From: JAITMY01 sp031553765
GTDB lineage: Bacteria; Bacteroidota; Bacteroidia; Bacteroidales; UBA932
Length of the DNA: 64,000 nucleotides
Direction of reading: 5' to 3'
NCBI GenBank assembly: GCA_031553765.1
Contig: JAVBKY010000003.1
Location: 806,001-870,000 of the forward strand
Positions 49,005 to 56,850 of this stretch are shown here, piece after piece (position 1 is the stretch's first letter; every line of letters starts with the position of its first letter). Below the pieces are notes generated by a model. It saw only the letters and a program-made list of their open reading frames with translations. It was not told the origin of the DNA and searched no databases. The position numbers and the translations under genes were made by a program.

Positions 49005-49189
49005 CCCCCAACCCCCTAAAGAGGGCTATAACATTGTGCGGATGTCGCCTTTTGTCATTCTGAGCGAAGCGAAGAATCTCGAGTTCGCACGATGATAGCA
49101 TTTTGAATAACATGAGATCCTTCGCTTTGCTCAGGATGACACCGCACATAATCTTACTTCGGTTATAGCCCCCTTTAGGGGGTTGGGGG
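49005..49189. repeat. Nested inverted-repeat element
   Basis: Outer arms CCCCCAACCCCCTAAAG.. (49005-49032) and its complement (49162-49189) match at 27 of 28 bases. Inner arms GTCATTCTGAGCGAAGCGAA.. (49054-49080) and 49114-49140 match at 24 of 27. It is a compound palindrome between divergent glnS and lpxL-like genes. The inner motif resembles a dispersed repeat known from many bacterial genomes. Confidence 0.8.
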
Positions 49190-49257
49190 GTAAACCAAAT
49201 CAAACCTCAAAGTTACAAAATTATGGGCAAACCTCAGCTTTTTTGTATATTTGTAAT

Positions 49258-50172
49258 ATGAAAAAGGTTGGACTTTGGTTGGTGGATGTCCTTTTGAGAG
49301 GATTGCTGTTTGTGGTGGGTATCATGCCGCGCTTTGTGCTCTGTGGTATTTCCAACTTTTTGGCATTTCTGGCGCAGCGTGTTGTCGGCTACCGTAGCAA
49401 GGTAGTTATAGATAACCTGCACAAGGCTTTTCCCGAAAAGAGTGAGAAGGAGTTACGCGTTATAGCCCGTGGCTCGTATCGTGCATTTTTCGATACTACG
49501 CTCAACATATTTCGCATTCGATATGCCTCAAAACGCCGCGTAATACGCACCATGCACTGCAAAAACACCTCGCTTATGCAGCAGCAGTACGAACGTGGCA
49601 AAAGCGGCATAATAATGGCAGGACATTACTCCTGCTGGGAGTATATAGGCGTGCTGCAGCGCGAAATTAAGCATCAAACGGTGGCGGCTTACCAACCTAC
49701 GTCGTTTCTTCCGCTTGAAAATGTAATAACCGAGGCGCGCGAACGTTTTGGCGCCATAATGGCTGCTTTGAGAGATGTGTTTAAGGTGCTGTTTGATCAC
49801 CAAAAGCGCGGTATACCTACCATGACGCTAATGGTGTCCGACCAGTCACCGGGGCGCGGTTCGTGTACGCACTGGCTTACATTGCTTGGTCAAAAAACGC
49901 CTGTATTCATTACTCCCGAGCGCATAGCGCAAAAAACTAATGCGGCAGTAATGTATCTGCGCATAGTGGAAGAAAAGCGCTTCAGCTACGAGTATGAGTT
50001 AATATTACTTACCGATGATGCCTCGAAGGAGGAGGAAATGGTAGTTACCAAACGCTTTTATGAGGAGTTGGAAAAGGATCTTCGCCGTGCGCCGCAGTAT
50101 TGGATGTGGACGCACAAGCGCTGGAAGCATCAAGGTTTATTTGAAACGGAGAAAAAAATATTTATAGAATAA
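49258..50172 (+). CDS. LpxL/HtrB-type acyltransferase
   Basis: 304 residues from ATG at 49258; the longer in-frame start at 49183 lies in a repeat. Inner-membrane lysophospholipid/lipid A acyltransferase family: N-terminal membrane segment (about 5-40), HX4(D/E) motif in GHYSCWEYIG (about 121-130) and the conserved MVSDQSPGRG and W.HKRWK ends. It probably adds an acyl chain to lipid A. A TATATTTG -7-like element lies only 5 nt before the ATG. The stop overlaps the next start (TAATG). Confidence 0.85.
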   Translation: MKKVGLWLVDVLLRGLLFVVGIMPRFVLCGISNFLAFLAQRVVGYRSKVVIDNLHKAFPEKSEKELRVIARGSYRAFFDTTLNIFRIRYASKRRVIRTMHCKNTSLMQQQYERGKSGIIMAGHYSCWEYIGVLQREIKHQTVAAYQPTSFLPLENVITEARERFGAIMAALRDVFKVLFDHQKRGIPTMTLMVSDQSPGRGSCTHWLTLLGQKTPVFITPERIAQKTNAAVMYLRIVEEKRFSYEYELILLTDDASKEEEMVVTKRFYEELEKDLRRAPQYWMWTHKRWKHQGLFETEKKIFIE

Positions 50173-51176
50173 TGGAAGAAATCTCCGAACTCATAGTTGA
50201 GTTGCTGAAAATGCATAACCGAGTATCGTTGCCCGGTATGGGTGCTTTTATGGCGAGCCCGCAACCTGCTGTTATTGATAAGTCTGCAAAAACGGTAACT
50301 CCACCATCAAAAAAAATTACTTTTTCTAAATCGGAAACGTGGAATGATGGTTTGCTCGAACAGCTATACGCCGAGCGTCGCGGAATGAAGCCCGATGAAG
50401 CGCGCGAGTATCTGCGTCACATTATTACTGATATTCGTTTTGAACTTGATGCTACGGGTAAAATAACGCTACCGGGTTTGGGTACGCTGAAGCAATCACC
50501 AGCGCGTGATATCAACTTTGGGCTCAACAAAAATTTGAATCTGAAGGGCGATTCATACGGCTTGAGCGAGGTTAAAATTGAGCCGGGAGCAAGTGCTTTA
50601 AAGGCAAAAAAAGAGAAAAACATATCATCGGATACATCATCAAATAAGAACCGATTATTACTCATTTTATTGGGTATAATGGTGGTAGTTATTACTGTTT
50701 TGGCGCTGCTCTTTTATCTTGGCTCCCGAAGTGATAATGGCGATGACTGGATGACCCCTGTTGAGGTAAGCCCAGTGGAAGTTCAGGTGCAACAGCAGCT
50801 GCCTGCTGTGCCACAGGTTGTCGAATCGGAGGTTAGCGCGCCGCAAGCCGAGCCGCAGCGCGTTGCGCAAGTTCCCCAGCAGTCACCTAAAGTTAAATCG
50901 GTTGCGCCAAAAAAACAACAAGTGACAACGCCTTCACCCTCCTCTTCACGCTGCGAATATTGCGTGGTGGCTAACAGCTTTGGTACATATGAGGGTGCTA
51001 AGCAGAAGTCCGATTCGTACCGTAAAATGGGCTATAAGTCGGAGGTGGTGAGCAGCAGTAATAATCGTTATCGTGTGACGTTGGGTTGCTATGCCAGCAA
51101 CGATGTGGCAAAGCTGGAGCAGCGCAAGGCACAGAAACTTATTAGAGACGCATGGGTTTTGGAGGTGTGTCGCTAA
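50172..51176 (+). CDS. HU-CCDC81-like and SPOR-domain membrane protein
   Basis: 334 residues. Two HU-like repeats of the CCDC81 bacterial type (about 1-60, VSLPGMGAFMASP; and 70-135, ITLPGLGTLKQSP), one TM (about 161-184), a Pro/Gln/Val-rich periplasmic linker and a C-terminal SPOR domain (about 264-334, YCVVANSFGTYEGAKQKSDSYRKMGY) that binds denuded septal peptidoglycan. The architecture is specific to Bacteroidota and suggests a cell-division link between cytoplasm and septum. Confidence 0.85.
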   Translation: MEEISELIVELLKMHNRVSLPGMGAFMASPQPAVIDKSAKTVTPPSKKITFSKSETWNDGLLEQLYAERRGMKPDEAREYLRHIITDIRFELDATGKITLPGLGTLKQSPARDINFGLNKNLNLKGDSYGLSEVKIEPGASALKAKKEKNISSDTSSNKNRLLLILLGIMVVVITVLALLFYLGSRSDNGDDWMTPVEVSPVEVQVQQQLPAVPQVVESEVSAPQAEPQRVAQVPQQSPKVKSVAPKKQQVTTPSPSSSRCEYCVVANSFGTYEGAKQKSDSYRKMGYKSEVVSSSNNRYRVTLGCYASNDVAKLEQRKAQKLIRDAWVLEVCR

Positions 51177-51184
51177 GCGCATTT

Positions 51185-52942
51185 ATGTACAAAAATCTTT
51201 CAGAATATATCGATTTTATTGAGTCACAAGGTGAGTTAACTCGTGTACGCGAGTACGTAAACTCACAACTTGAAATGGCCGAAATCGTCGATCGCGTGAG
51301 CAAGCAGCCTGATGGTGGCAAGGCTATTCTTTTTGAAAACAACGGGACCCAGTTTCCGGTGCTTATGAATATGATGGGCAGTGATGTTCGCATGTGTGCA
51401 GCTTTAGGTGTAAAAAATATGGATGATGTGGGTCAAAAGTTAGATGACTTTTTTCACACACTCATGCAACCCAAGAAAAATTTATGGGAAAAATTGCAGC
51501 TGCTACCCACATTGAAGCAAGCCGCGACATGGCTTCCGCGTACTACAGTCGCTAAAGGTGAGTGTCAGCAAGTTATTATTCGCAATCCGGATTTAAACAC
51601 GCTTCCCATACTGCAATGCTGGCCACATGACGGTGGTAAATTTATTACGCTCCCCATGGTGCATACGCGCGACTTGGAAACGGGTATGCGTAACGTGGGC
51701 ATGTACCGCATGCAGGTTTTTGATGGGCAAACCACAGGAATGCACTGGCATCGCCACAAAACGGGTGCGCGCCACTTTGAGCAGTACAAGGCTGCAGGGA
51801 AAAAGATGCCTGTGGCTGTGGCGCTGGGTGGTGACCCGGCATACACCTATAGTGCTACCGCCCCGCTACCCGATAACCTTGACGAATATTTATTGGCAGG
51901 ATTTTTACGTGGAAAATCCGTAAAGCTGGTGCGTTGTATTACCCAGCCTATCGAGGTTCCCGCTGATACCGATATTGTAATTGAGGGCTACGTTGACCCA
52001 AGCGAACCACTGGTTACTGAAGGACCATTTGGTGATCATACAGGTTTTTACTCTCTGGAAGATTATTATCCGCGCTTTCATGTGACGTGCATTACGCACC
52101 GAAAAAATGCTGTTTATCCTGCCACCGTAGTGGGAGTTCCACCACAGGAAGATGCTTATATAGGCAAGGCTACCGAGCGTATTTTTTTAGCGCCCATACG
52201 CATTGCTATGCTGCCCGAAATAGTGGATATGCACATGCCGTTTGAGGGTGTAGCGCACAATATTGTGATTGTAAAAATAAAAAAAACATACCCCGGTCAA
52301 GGGCAAAAATCCGCCAATGCCTTATGGGGAGCAGGGCAAATGATGTTCAACAAAATGCTGGTGGTGGTGGATGAGGATGTGGAGTTAACCAATTATGCCG
52401 CTTTGTGCGATTGCGTACAGCGCAACTTCAATCCCGCAACTGATGTGTACCTTGGTGGTGGTCCGCTCGATGTACTCGACCATTCGGCGCAAGCTTGCGG
52501 CTACGGCGGAAAAATATGTATTGACGCTACAAGGAAAATGCCTGAAGAGCAATCGTTAGCTACCAGCTACCAAGTACCAGTTGCCAGTTATCAATTTACC
52601 CACTCATTTTTTTCAACAGAAAAGAGTCTTATTCAAGTAGTTTTTGATGAAGGTGTGAACCTTGACGACATATCCACCTGCGTGTGGTTGATGGGTAATA
52701 ACGTTGACCCTGCGCGTGATTGCCGTGTAGAAAATGGTATGCTGGTGGTTGACGCAACGAGCAAGTGCAAAGGAGAAAAAGGCTTTTCGCGTCCATGGCC
52801 TAACGTGGTATGCGCTTCCTCCGAAACTATTAACGCGGTGAATGAGAAGTGGGGCAATTTGGGACTTGGCGCCTTTATCCCTTCGCCATCGTTGAGATAT
52901 CAAGGACTGCAGAAGAGTGATGGAGCGAGAGTGGAGTTCTAG
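51185..52942 (+). CDS. UbiD-family decarboxylase (menaquinone-type)
   Basis: 585 residues from ATG at 51185, 8 nt after the SPOR gene; the upstream ATG at 51152 would overlap that gene. UbiD enzymes use prenylated FMN to decarboxylate aromatic acids; the 600-residue Bacteroidota form is usually placed in menaquinone biosynthesis. Family motifs: GTQFPVLMNMMGSDVRMCAALG, VTEGPFGDHTGFY, ATVVGVPPQEDAYIGKATERIFLAP. An in-frame insertion with YQ repeats near residue 460 matches a repeated DNA string. Confidence 0.88.
   Translation: MYKNLSEYIDFIESQGELTRVREYVNSQLEMAEIVDRVSKQPDGGKAILFENNGTQFPVLMNMMGSDVRMCAALGVKNMDDVGQKLDDFFHTLMQPKKNLWEKLQLLPTLKQAATWLPRTTVAKGECQQVIIRNPDLNTLPILQCWPHDGGKFITLPMVHTRDLETGMRNVGMYRMQVFDGQTTGMHWHRHKTGARHFEQYKAAGKKMPVAVALGGDPAYTYSATAPLPDNLDEYLLAGFLRGKSVKLVRCITQPIEVPADTDIVIEGYVDPSEPLVTEGPFGDHTGFYSLEDYYPRFHVTCITHRKNAVYPATVVGVPPQEDAYIGKATERIFLAPIRIAMLPEIVDMHMPFEGVAHNIVIVKIKKTYPGQGQKSANALWGAGQMMFNKMLVVVDEDVELTNYAALCDCVQRNFNPATDVYLGGGPLDVLDHSAQACGYGGKICIDATRKMPEEQSLATSYQVPVASYQFTHSFFSTEKSLIQVVFDEGVNLDDISTCVWLMGNNVDPARDCRVENGMLVVDATSKCKGEKGFSRPWPNVVCASSETINAVNEKWGNLGLGAFIPSPSLRYQGLQKSDGARVEF
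52556..52594. repeat. In-frame CTACCAG/TTGCCAG-type repeat inside ubiD
   Basis: Tandem degenerate units (AGCTACCA, AGCTACCA, AGTACCAG, TTGCCAG, TTATCA) encode LATSYQVPVASYQ. Such YQ-rich strings look like a mobile or expanded simple repeat; the surrounding protein is conserved UbiD. Confidence 0.55.
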
Positions 52943-52961
52943 TTCTTTTACTCGTTTTCCC

Positions 52962-52992
52962 TTTGTTCTTTTATCCCTTCTTTGTACTTTTG
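52962..52992 (+). promoter_or_regulatory. asnS promoter
   Basis: TTTG at 52962-52965 and TACTTTTG at 52985-52992, 19 nt apart, both exact to consensus. Transcription should start near 52999; this fixes the asnS start at 53040. Confidence 0.75.
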
Positions 52993-53039
52993 TAGTTCGC
53001 ATTTTGCGAAAAGCATCAATTATTCAAAACTCATTAATC

Positions 53040-54437
53040 ATGAAAACTCCCGGAAGAGCCAAGGTAGCAGCGCTGTTGAGCGGTGGCGAAGTTGGAAAAG
53101 ATGTTGTGGTAAAAGGTTGGGTGCGCACCAAGCGCGGCAACAAAAACGTGGCATTTATTGCCCTCAACGACGGCTCTACCATCAATAATATTCAGCTAGT
53201 AGTTGACTTGCAAAAAATATCGGAGGAGCAGTTGAAGGGTGTTACCACCGGCGCTTGCATTTGTGCGCAAGGCAAGCTGGTGGCCTCACAGGGCGGTCAG
53301 CAGAGCATGGAGATACAGGTTGACAGCCTTGAGTTGTACGGTACTGCCGACCCCGATGCCTACCCCTTGCAGAAGAAAGGTCACACGCTGGAATTTCTTC
53401 GCGAGATAGCGCATTTACGTCCACGCACCAATACCTTTGGCGCTGTGCTGCGCATACGTCACGCAATGGCCTTTGCCATTCATAAATACTTCAACGATAA
53501 CGGATTTACCTATCTTCATACGCCCATTGTAACGGCATCGGATGCCGAGGGTGCAGGGGCCATGTTTCGTGTTACCACGCTTGACGCGAAAAATCCCCCG
53601 CTAACGGAAACAGGTGAAGTGAACTACGCAGAAGATTTCTTCGGTCGCGAAACCAGCCTTACCGTTTCGGGTCAGCTGGAAGGCGAACTTGGCGCCATGG
53701 CGCTGGGTGAAATCTACACCTTTGGGCCTACATTCCGTGCTGAAAACAGCAACACGCCGCGCCACTTGGCCGAATTTTGGATGATTGAACCCGAAATGGC
53801 CTTCTACGAAATTAAGGACAACATGGATTTGGCCGAGGACTTTATCAAGTCGTTGGTAAAGTACGCGCTCGACAACTGCATGGACGACCTTAAGTTCCTC
53901 AACGATATGTACGACAAGGAACTCATTGAGCGCCTGCAAAGCGTTTGCGCTACCGAGTTTGTTCGCTTGGACTACACCGAGGGTGTAAAAATTCTTGAAG
54001 CCAGCGGACAAAAATTTGAATTCCCTGTGCATTGGGGTGTAGATTTACAAAGTGAGCACGAGCGTTACCTTGTAGAGAAACACTTCAAAAAGCCCGTAAT
54101 TCTGACCAACTACCCTAAGGATATCAAGGCATTTTACATGAAGCAAAACGAGGACGGAAAAACCGTTCGCGCTATGGACGTGCTATTCCCAAAAATCGGT
54201 GAAATCATTGGCGGCTCGCAGCGGGAGGAAAGCCTCGAAAAGTTGCAAGCCCGCATTGACGAGCTGAAGATGGATGTAAAAACCCTGTGGTGGTACATCG
54301 ACACACGTCGCTTTGGCACCGCACCGCATAGCGGCTTTGGCCTTGGCTTCGAGCGCCTGTTGCTCTTTGTTACCGGCATGGGCAATATTCGTGATGTGAT
54401 ACCATTCCCAAGGACTCCGAAGAGCGCAGAATTTTAG
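53040..54437 (+). CDS. asnS: Asparaginyl-tRNA synthetase
   Basis: 465 residues from ATG at 53040; an upstream in-frame start at 52917 precedes the promoter. N-terminal OB-fold anticodon-binding domain (about 15-110, VVVKGWVRTKRGNKNVAFIALNDGS) and class IIb catalytic core with motif 2 (FRAENSNTPRHLAEFWMIEPEMAF) and motif 3 (GFGLGFERLLLFVTGMGNIRDVIPFPRTP). It charges tRNA-Asn. Confidence 0.96.
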   Translation: MKTPGRAKVAALLSGGEVGKDVVVKGWVRTKRGNKNVAFIALNDGSTINNIQLVVDLQKISEEQLKGVTTGACICAQGKLVASQGGQQSMEIQVDSLELYGTADPDAYPLQKKGHTLEFLREIAHLRPRTNTFGAVLRIRHAMAFAIHKYFNDNGFTYLHTPIVTASDAEGAGAMFRVTTLDAKNPPLTETGEVNYAEDFFGRETSLTVSGQLEGELGAMALGEIYTFGPTFRAENSNTPRHLAEFWMIEPEMAFYEIKDNMDLAEDFIKSLVKYALDNCMDDLKFLNDMYDKELIERLQSVCATEFVRLDYTEGVKILEASGQKFEFPVHWGVDLQSEHERYLVEKHFKKPVILTNYPKDIKAFYMKQNEDGKTVRAMDVLFPKIGEIIGGSQREESLEKLQARIDELKMDVKTLWWYIDTRRFGTAPHSGFGLGFERLLLFVTGMGNIRDVIPFPRTPKSAEF

Positions 54438-54488
54438 GAATGTGTTGAACTGTTGAATTGCTGAAGGGTTGAACTGTTTAATCCAAGG

Positions 54489-54520
54489 GCGTCATGGCGA
54501 GTGAAGCGAAGCAATCTCAT
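54489..54520. repeat. GTCATGGCGAGTGAAGCGAAGCAATCTC-type dispersed repeat
   Basis: Related to the string at 59311-59344 inside the methyltransferase gene (CGTCATCGCGAGGAGG..CGAAGCGATCTCA). Members of this family are scattered in many bacterial genomes. Confidence 0.6.
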
Positions 54521-54556
54521 GAATGATGCAAGTTGAGTTACCGTTGATTTTGTTTT

Positions 54557-54931
54557 ATGGCTTATTTGTTTCCGTTTGAAAAGTTAGAAGTTTGGCAAGT
54601 TGCTCGCCGTTTGGTGAAACGTATATATGAGGTAACTAAAAATTTTCCAACGGAAGAAAAATTCGGATTAACCAATCAACTTCGGCGAGCAATAGTTTCT
54701 GTATCTTCAAATTTGGCAGAGGGTTCTTGTCGTAATTCTTTTAAAGATCAAGCACGTTTTTCGGAAATTGCTTACGGTTCGCTGATGGAGGTGATGAATC
54801 AACTTATCAGTGCAAACGATTTATTGTTTATATCAAACGAAAATCTTGAAGAACTGAGAGAGACTATTATTGAATTATCAAACAAAATAAACGCTTTGCA
54901 TAATAGCCAAGTAAGGCGAATTGCCTCTTAA
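54557..54931 (+). CDS. Four-helix-bundle protein of the 23S-IVS family
   Basis: 124 residues. FEKLEVWQVARRLVKRIYEVTKNFPTEEKFGLTNQLRRAIVSVSSNLAEGSCRN is the signature of the 'four helix bundle protein' family found in 23S rRNA intervening sequences and related to DGR accessory Avd. No reverse transcriptase is nearby. The gene is enclosed by the perfect inverted repeats. A TGATTTTG word (54545-54552) is a possible weak -7. Function unknown; RNA or DNA binding is suspected in the family. Confidence 0.85.
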   Translation: MAYLFPFEKLEVWQVARRLVKRIYEVTKNFPTEEKFGLTNQLRRAIVSVSSNLAEGSCRNSFKDQARFSEIAYGSLMEVMNQLISANDLLFISNENLEELRETIIELSNKINALHNSQVRRIAS

Positions 54932-54976
54932 ACAGTTCAACCCTTCAGCAATTCAACAGTTCAACAACCTCACCGG

Positions 54977-56347
54977 ATGCTCAAGCAAACCTTAGTACAG
55001 CGTCAGCAAATGCGCATGTCGCCGTTGCAAATTCAGCAAATTAAGTTGCTGGAGTTGCCCGTGCTGGCATTGGAGCAGCGTGTGAAGGATGAGCTGGAGG
55101 ATAACCCCGCGCTGGAGGCAGAGGAGGAGGAAACCACCGATTTGGCGGCTGTAACAAGCGCCGAAGATACGCCCTCGTATCGCTTACAAGACAATAATCA
55201 ACCCCGCGAAGTAAAGGACAGAACTGCTACCAGCCCCGATGGCATGGACTTTCACGAGCTCATGCTGGCGCAGCTGTCGCTTCGTCCCATTAACCAACAT
55301 CAGCGCGAAATAGGCACCTTTATCATAGGGTGCTTGGATAACGATGGTTACCTGCGTCGTCCGCTGAGCGATGTCGCCGACGATATTGCTTTTGCCGAAG
55401 GCTGGGAGGTGAGCGAGCCGGAGCTGTTGGATGTGCTGCATATTGTGCAGGATTTGGAGCCTGCGGGCGTGGGTGCGCGCAACTTGCGTGAGTGCCTGCT
55501 ATTGCAGCTGGAGGCTAAGGATGAGCAAACGGTTGCTGTGGAGTTGGCCACCAAAATTGTGACCGATTACTTTGACGATTTTACCAGTAAGCGCTACAAA
55601 AAAATTTGTGCCGCGCTCAACATCTCCGATAAGGATTTGAAGTGTGCCGTAACCGAAATTACACGGCTAAATCCTAAGCCCGGTGCCGGGTTCACCGAGG
55701 ATATTTCAGACGCAGCTCCTGCTATTATCCCTGATTTTTTGGTAGAGTACAAAGATGGAGAATTGCTTCAAAGCCTCACGGCACGCAATGCCCCCGACTT
55801 GCGCGTGAGCAAGGAGTACCAAACGCTGCTTAAAAACTACGCGAAGGATAAAGAAGCCTCGGAGTTTGTGCGTAAAAAAATAGAGTTGGCACGTTGGTTT
55901 ATTGATGCCGTAAAGCGTCGTTACAGCACGCTTGCCGAGGTAATGAGCGTAATTGTAGATAGGCAAAAGGAGTTCTTTATGACCGGCGACGAAGGCGCCA
56001 TAAAGCCCATGCTGCTTAAGGTTGTGGCCGAAGCCACTGGGTATGACTTGTCCACCATTTCGCGTGTGGTTAGTAGTAAATATGTGCAAACCAACTTCGG
56101 TATTTTTCCTCTCAAGTTTTTCTTCTCCGAAAGCATGCAAACTGAAAGTGGCGAGGAGATTTCTACCCGAAAAATTAAGAAAGAAGTAAAAGATTTAGTG
56201 GCTGCTGAAGATAAGAAAAAACCTTTGTCCGACGAGGCCATAATGAAGCGACTTAAAGAAAAAGGCTACCTCATAGCCCGCCGTACCGTAGCTAAATACC
56301 GCCAAATGCTCGACATCCCCGAAGCACGCATGCGGAAAACCATCTAA
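54977..56347 (+). CDS. rpoN: RNA polymerase sigma-54 factor
   Basis: 456 residues. Region I is Gln/Leu-rich (MLKQTLVQRQQMRMSPLQIQQIKLLELP), region II acidic (DELEDNPALEAEEEE), core-binding and DNA-binding domains follow, and the RpoN box is ARRTVAKYRQ near the C-terminus. It directs RNA polymerase to -24/-12 promoters activated by enhancer-binding proteins. It starts 11 nt after the inverted-repeat cassette. Confidence 0.96.
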   Translation: MLKQTLVQRQQMRMSPLQIQQIKLLELPVLALEQRVKDELEDNPALEAEEEETTDLAAVTSAEDTPSYRLQDNNQPREVKDRTATSPDGMDFHELMLAQLSLRPINQHQREIGTFIIGCLDNDGYLRRPLSDVADDIAFAEGWEVSEPELLDVLHIVQDLEPAGVGARNLRECLLLQLEAKDEQTVAVELATKIVTDYFDDFTSKRYKKICAALNISDKDLKCAVTEITRLNPKPGAGFTEDISDAAPAIIPDFLVEYKDGELLQSLTARNAPDLRVSKEYQTLLKNYAKDKEASEFVRKKIELARWFIDAVKRRYSTLAEVMSVIVDRQKEFFMTGDEGAIKPMLLKVVAEATGYDLSTISRVVSSKYVQTNFGIFPLKFFFSESMQTESGEEISTRKIKKEVKDLVAAEDKKKPLSDEAIMKRLKEKGYLIARRTVAKYRQMLDIPEARMRKTI

Positions 56348-56404
56348 CCCCTACCAAGACCCTAACAGGGTTTTGAGACCCTGTTAAGGTTACTCCAATC
56401 ATCA

Positions 56405-56558
56405 ACTTCTCCCTAAATGACTCCGTCGAGCTCCACTTCGCTACGGTTCCCTCTCCGCAGGAGAGGGACTTGCAACGCACAAGCGCTCTCGAACTCGTTG
56501 CTCATAATCGCGGGCACGCGCCCCTCTCCTGTGGAGAGGGATTGGGGGAGAGGTTTTT
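56405..56558. repeat. CTCTCC/GGAGAG palindromic repeat, copy 1
   Basis: Contains CCCTCTCC-GCA-GGAGAGGG and CCCCTCTCC-TGT-GGAGAGGG and ends in GAGAGGTTTT. A related copy with the same borders lies at 58167-58290. No gene lies in 56348-56805; the rest of the gap holds the pgk promoter and the GATAAA repeat. Confidence 0.65.
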
Positions 56559-56682
56559 AAATATTTCTGTGTAAATCTGTATTATCCGTGCACTCCAAGT
56601 TTCATTCTTTTGCCGTGTGCGCAAACTACCTTTCACTTTATTACTTACCTCAAAATCTTGCATTTTGTATCGAAAATTTCGC

Positions 56683-56690
56683 TAACTTTG
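56683..56690 (+). promoter_or_regulatory. Likely -7 element of pgk
   Basis: TAACTTTG matches TAnnTTTG. It would give a leader of about 150 nt containing the whole GATAAA/TTTATC element. The upstream TTTG (56664-56667) is only 15 nt away, so the -33 is uncertain. Confidence 0.5.
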
Positions 56691-56710
56691 GGCTCCCAAA
56701 ACGCCAAAAA

Positions 56711-56815
56711 GAGATAAAAAGATAAATGCGCTACGCGCGATAAAAGGATAAAAATTTATCGCGAGGCATTTATCAAGCGAAGCGGCTTTATCGCCCGAAG
56801 GGCATTTGTCTCTTG
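56711..56815. repeat. GATAAA/TTTATC clustered palindromic repeat, copy 2
   Basis: Four GATAAA words are followed by three TTTATC words and a TTTGTC variant, with GC palindromes GCGCTACGCGC and GCCCGAAGGGC. Shares GCGATAAAAGGATAAA with copy 1 at 4651-4746. It lies in the predicted pgk leader. Confidence 0.7.
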
Positions 56816-56850
56816 CAAAAAAGACAAACCAATTAAATTATAGAAATATT

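Larger units (their letters stand above)
54443..54966. mobile_element. Four-helix-bundle cassette with perfect 38-bp inverted repeats
   Basis: 54443-54480 and 54929-54966 are exact reverse complements over 38 bp. Each arm itself contains TTGAACTG-type repeats. The right arm includes the stop codon of the enclosed gene. The unit lies between asnS and rpoN and carries one repeat and one gene, but no transposase. It resembles a non-autonomous mobile unit; mobility is inference. Confidence 0.65.

Noticed and set aside
51152..51184. Upstream start for the UbiD-type gene
   Set aside because: It would overlap the SPOR gene end by 25 nt and adds 11 residues not typical of the family; ATG at 51185 is better placed.
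52917..53039. Upstream start for asnS
   Set aside because: It lies before the consensus promoter at 52962-52992, and the extra residues do not match asparaginyl-tRNA synthetases.
54443..54966. Diversity-generating retroelement
   Set aside because: The four-helix-bundle gene is related to Avd, but no reverse transcriptase, template repeat or variable repeat lies nearby.
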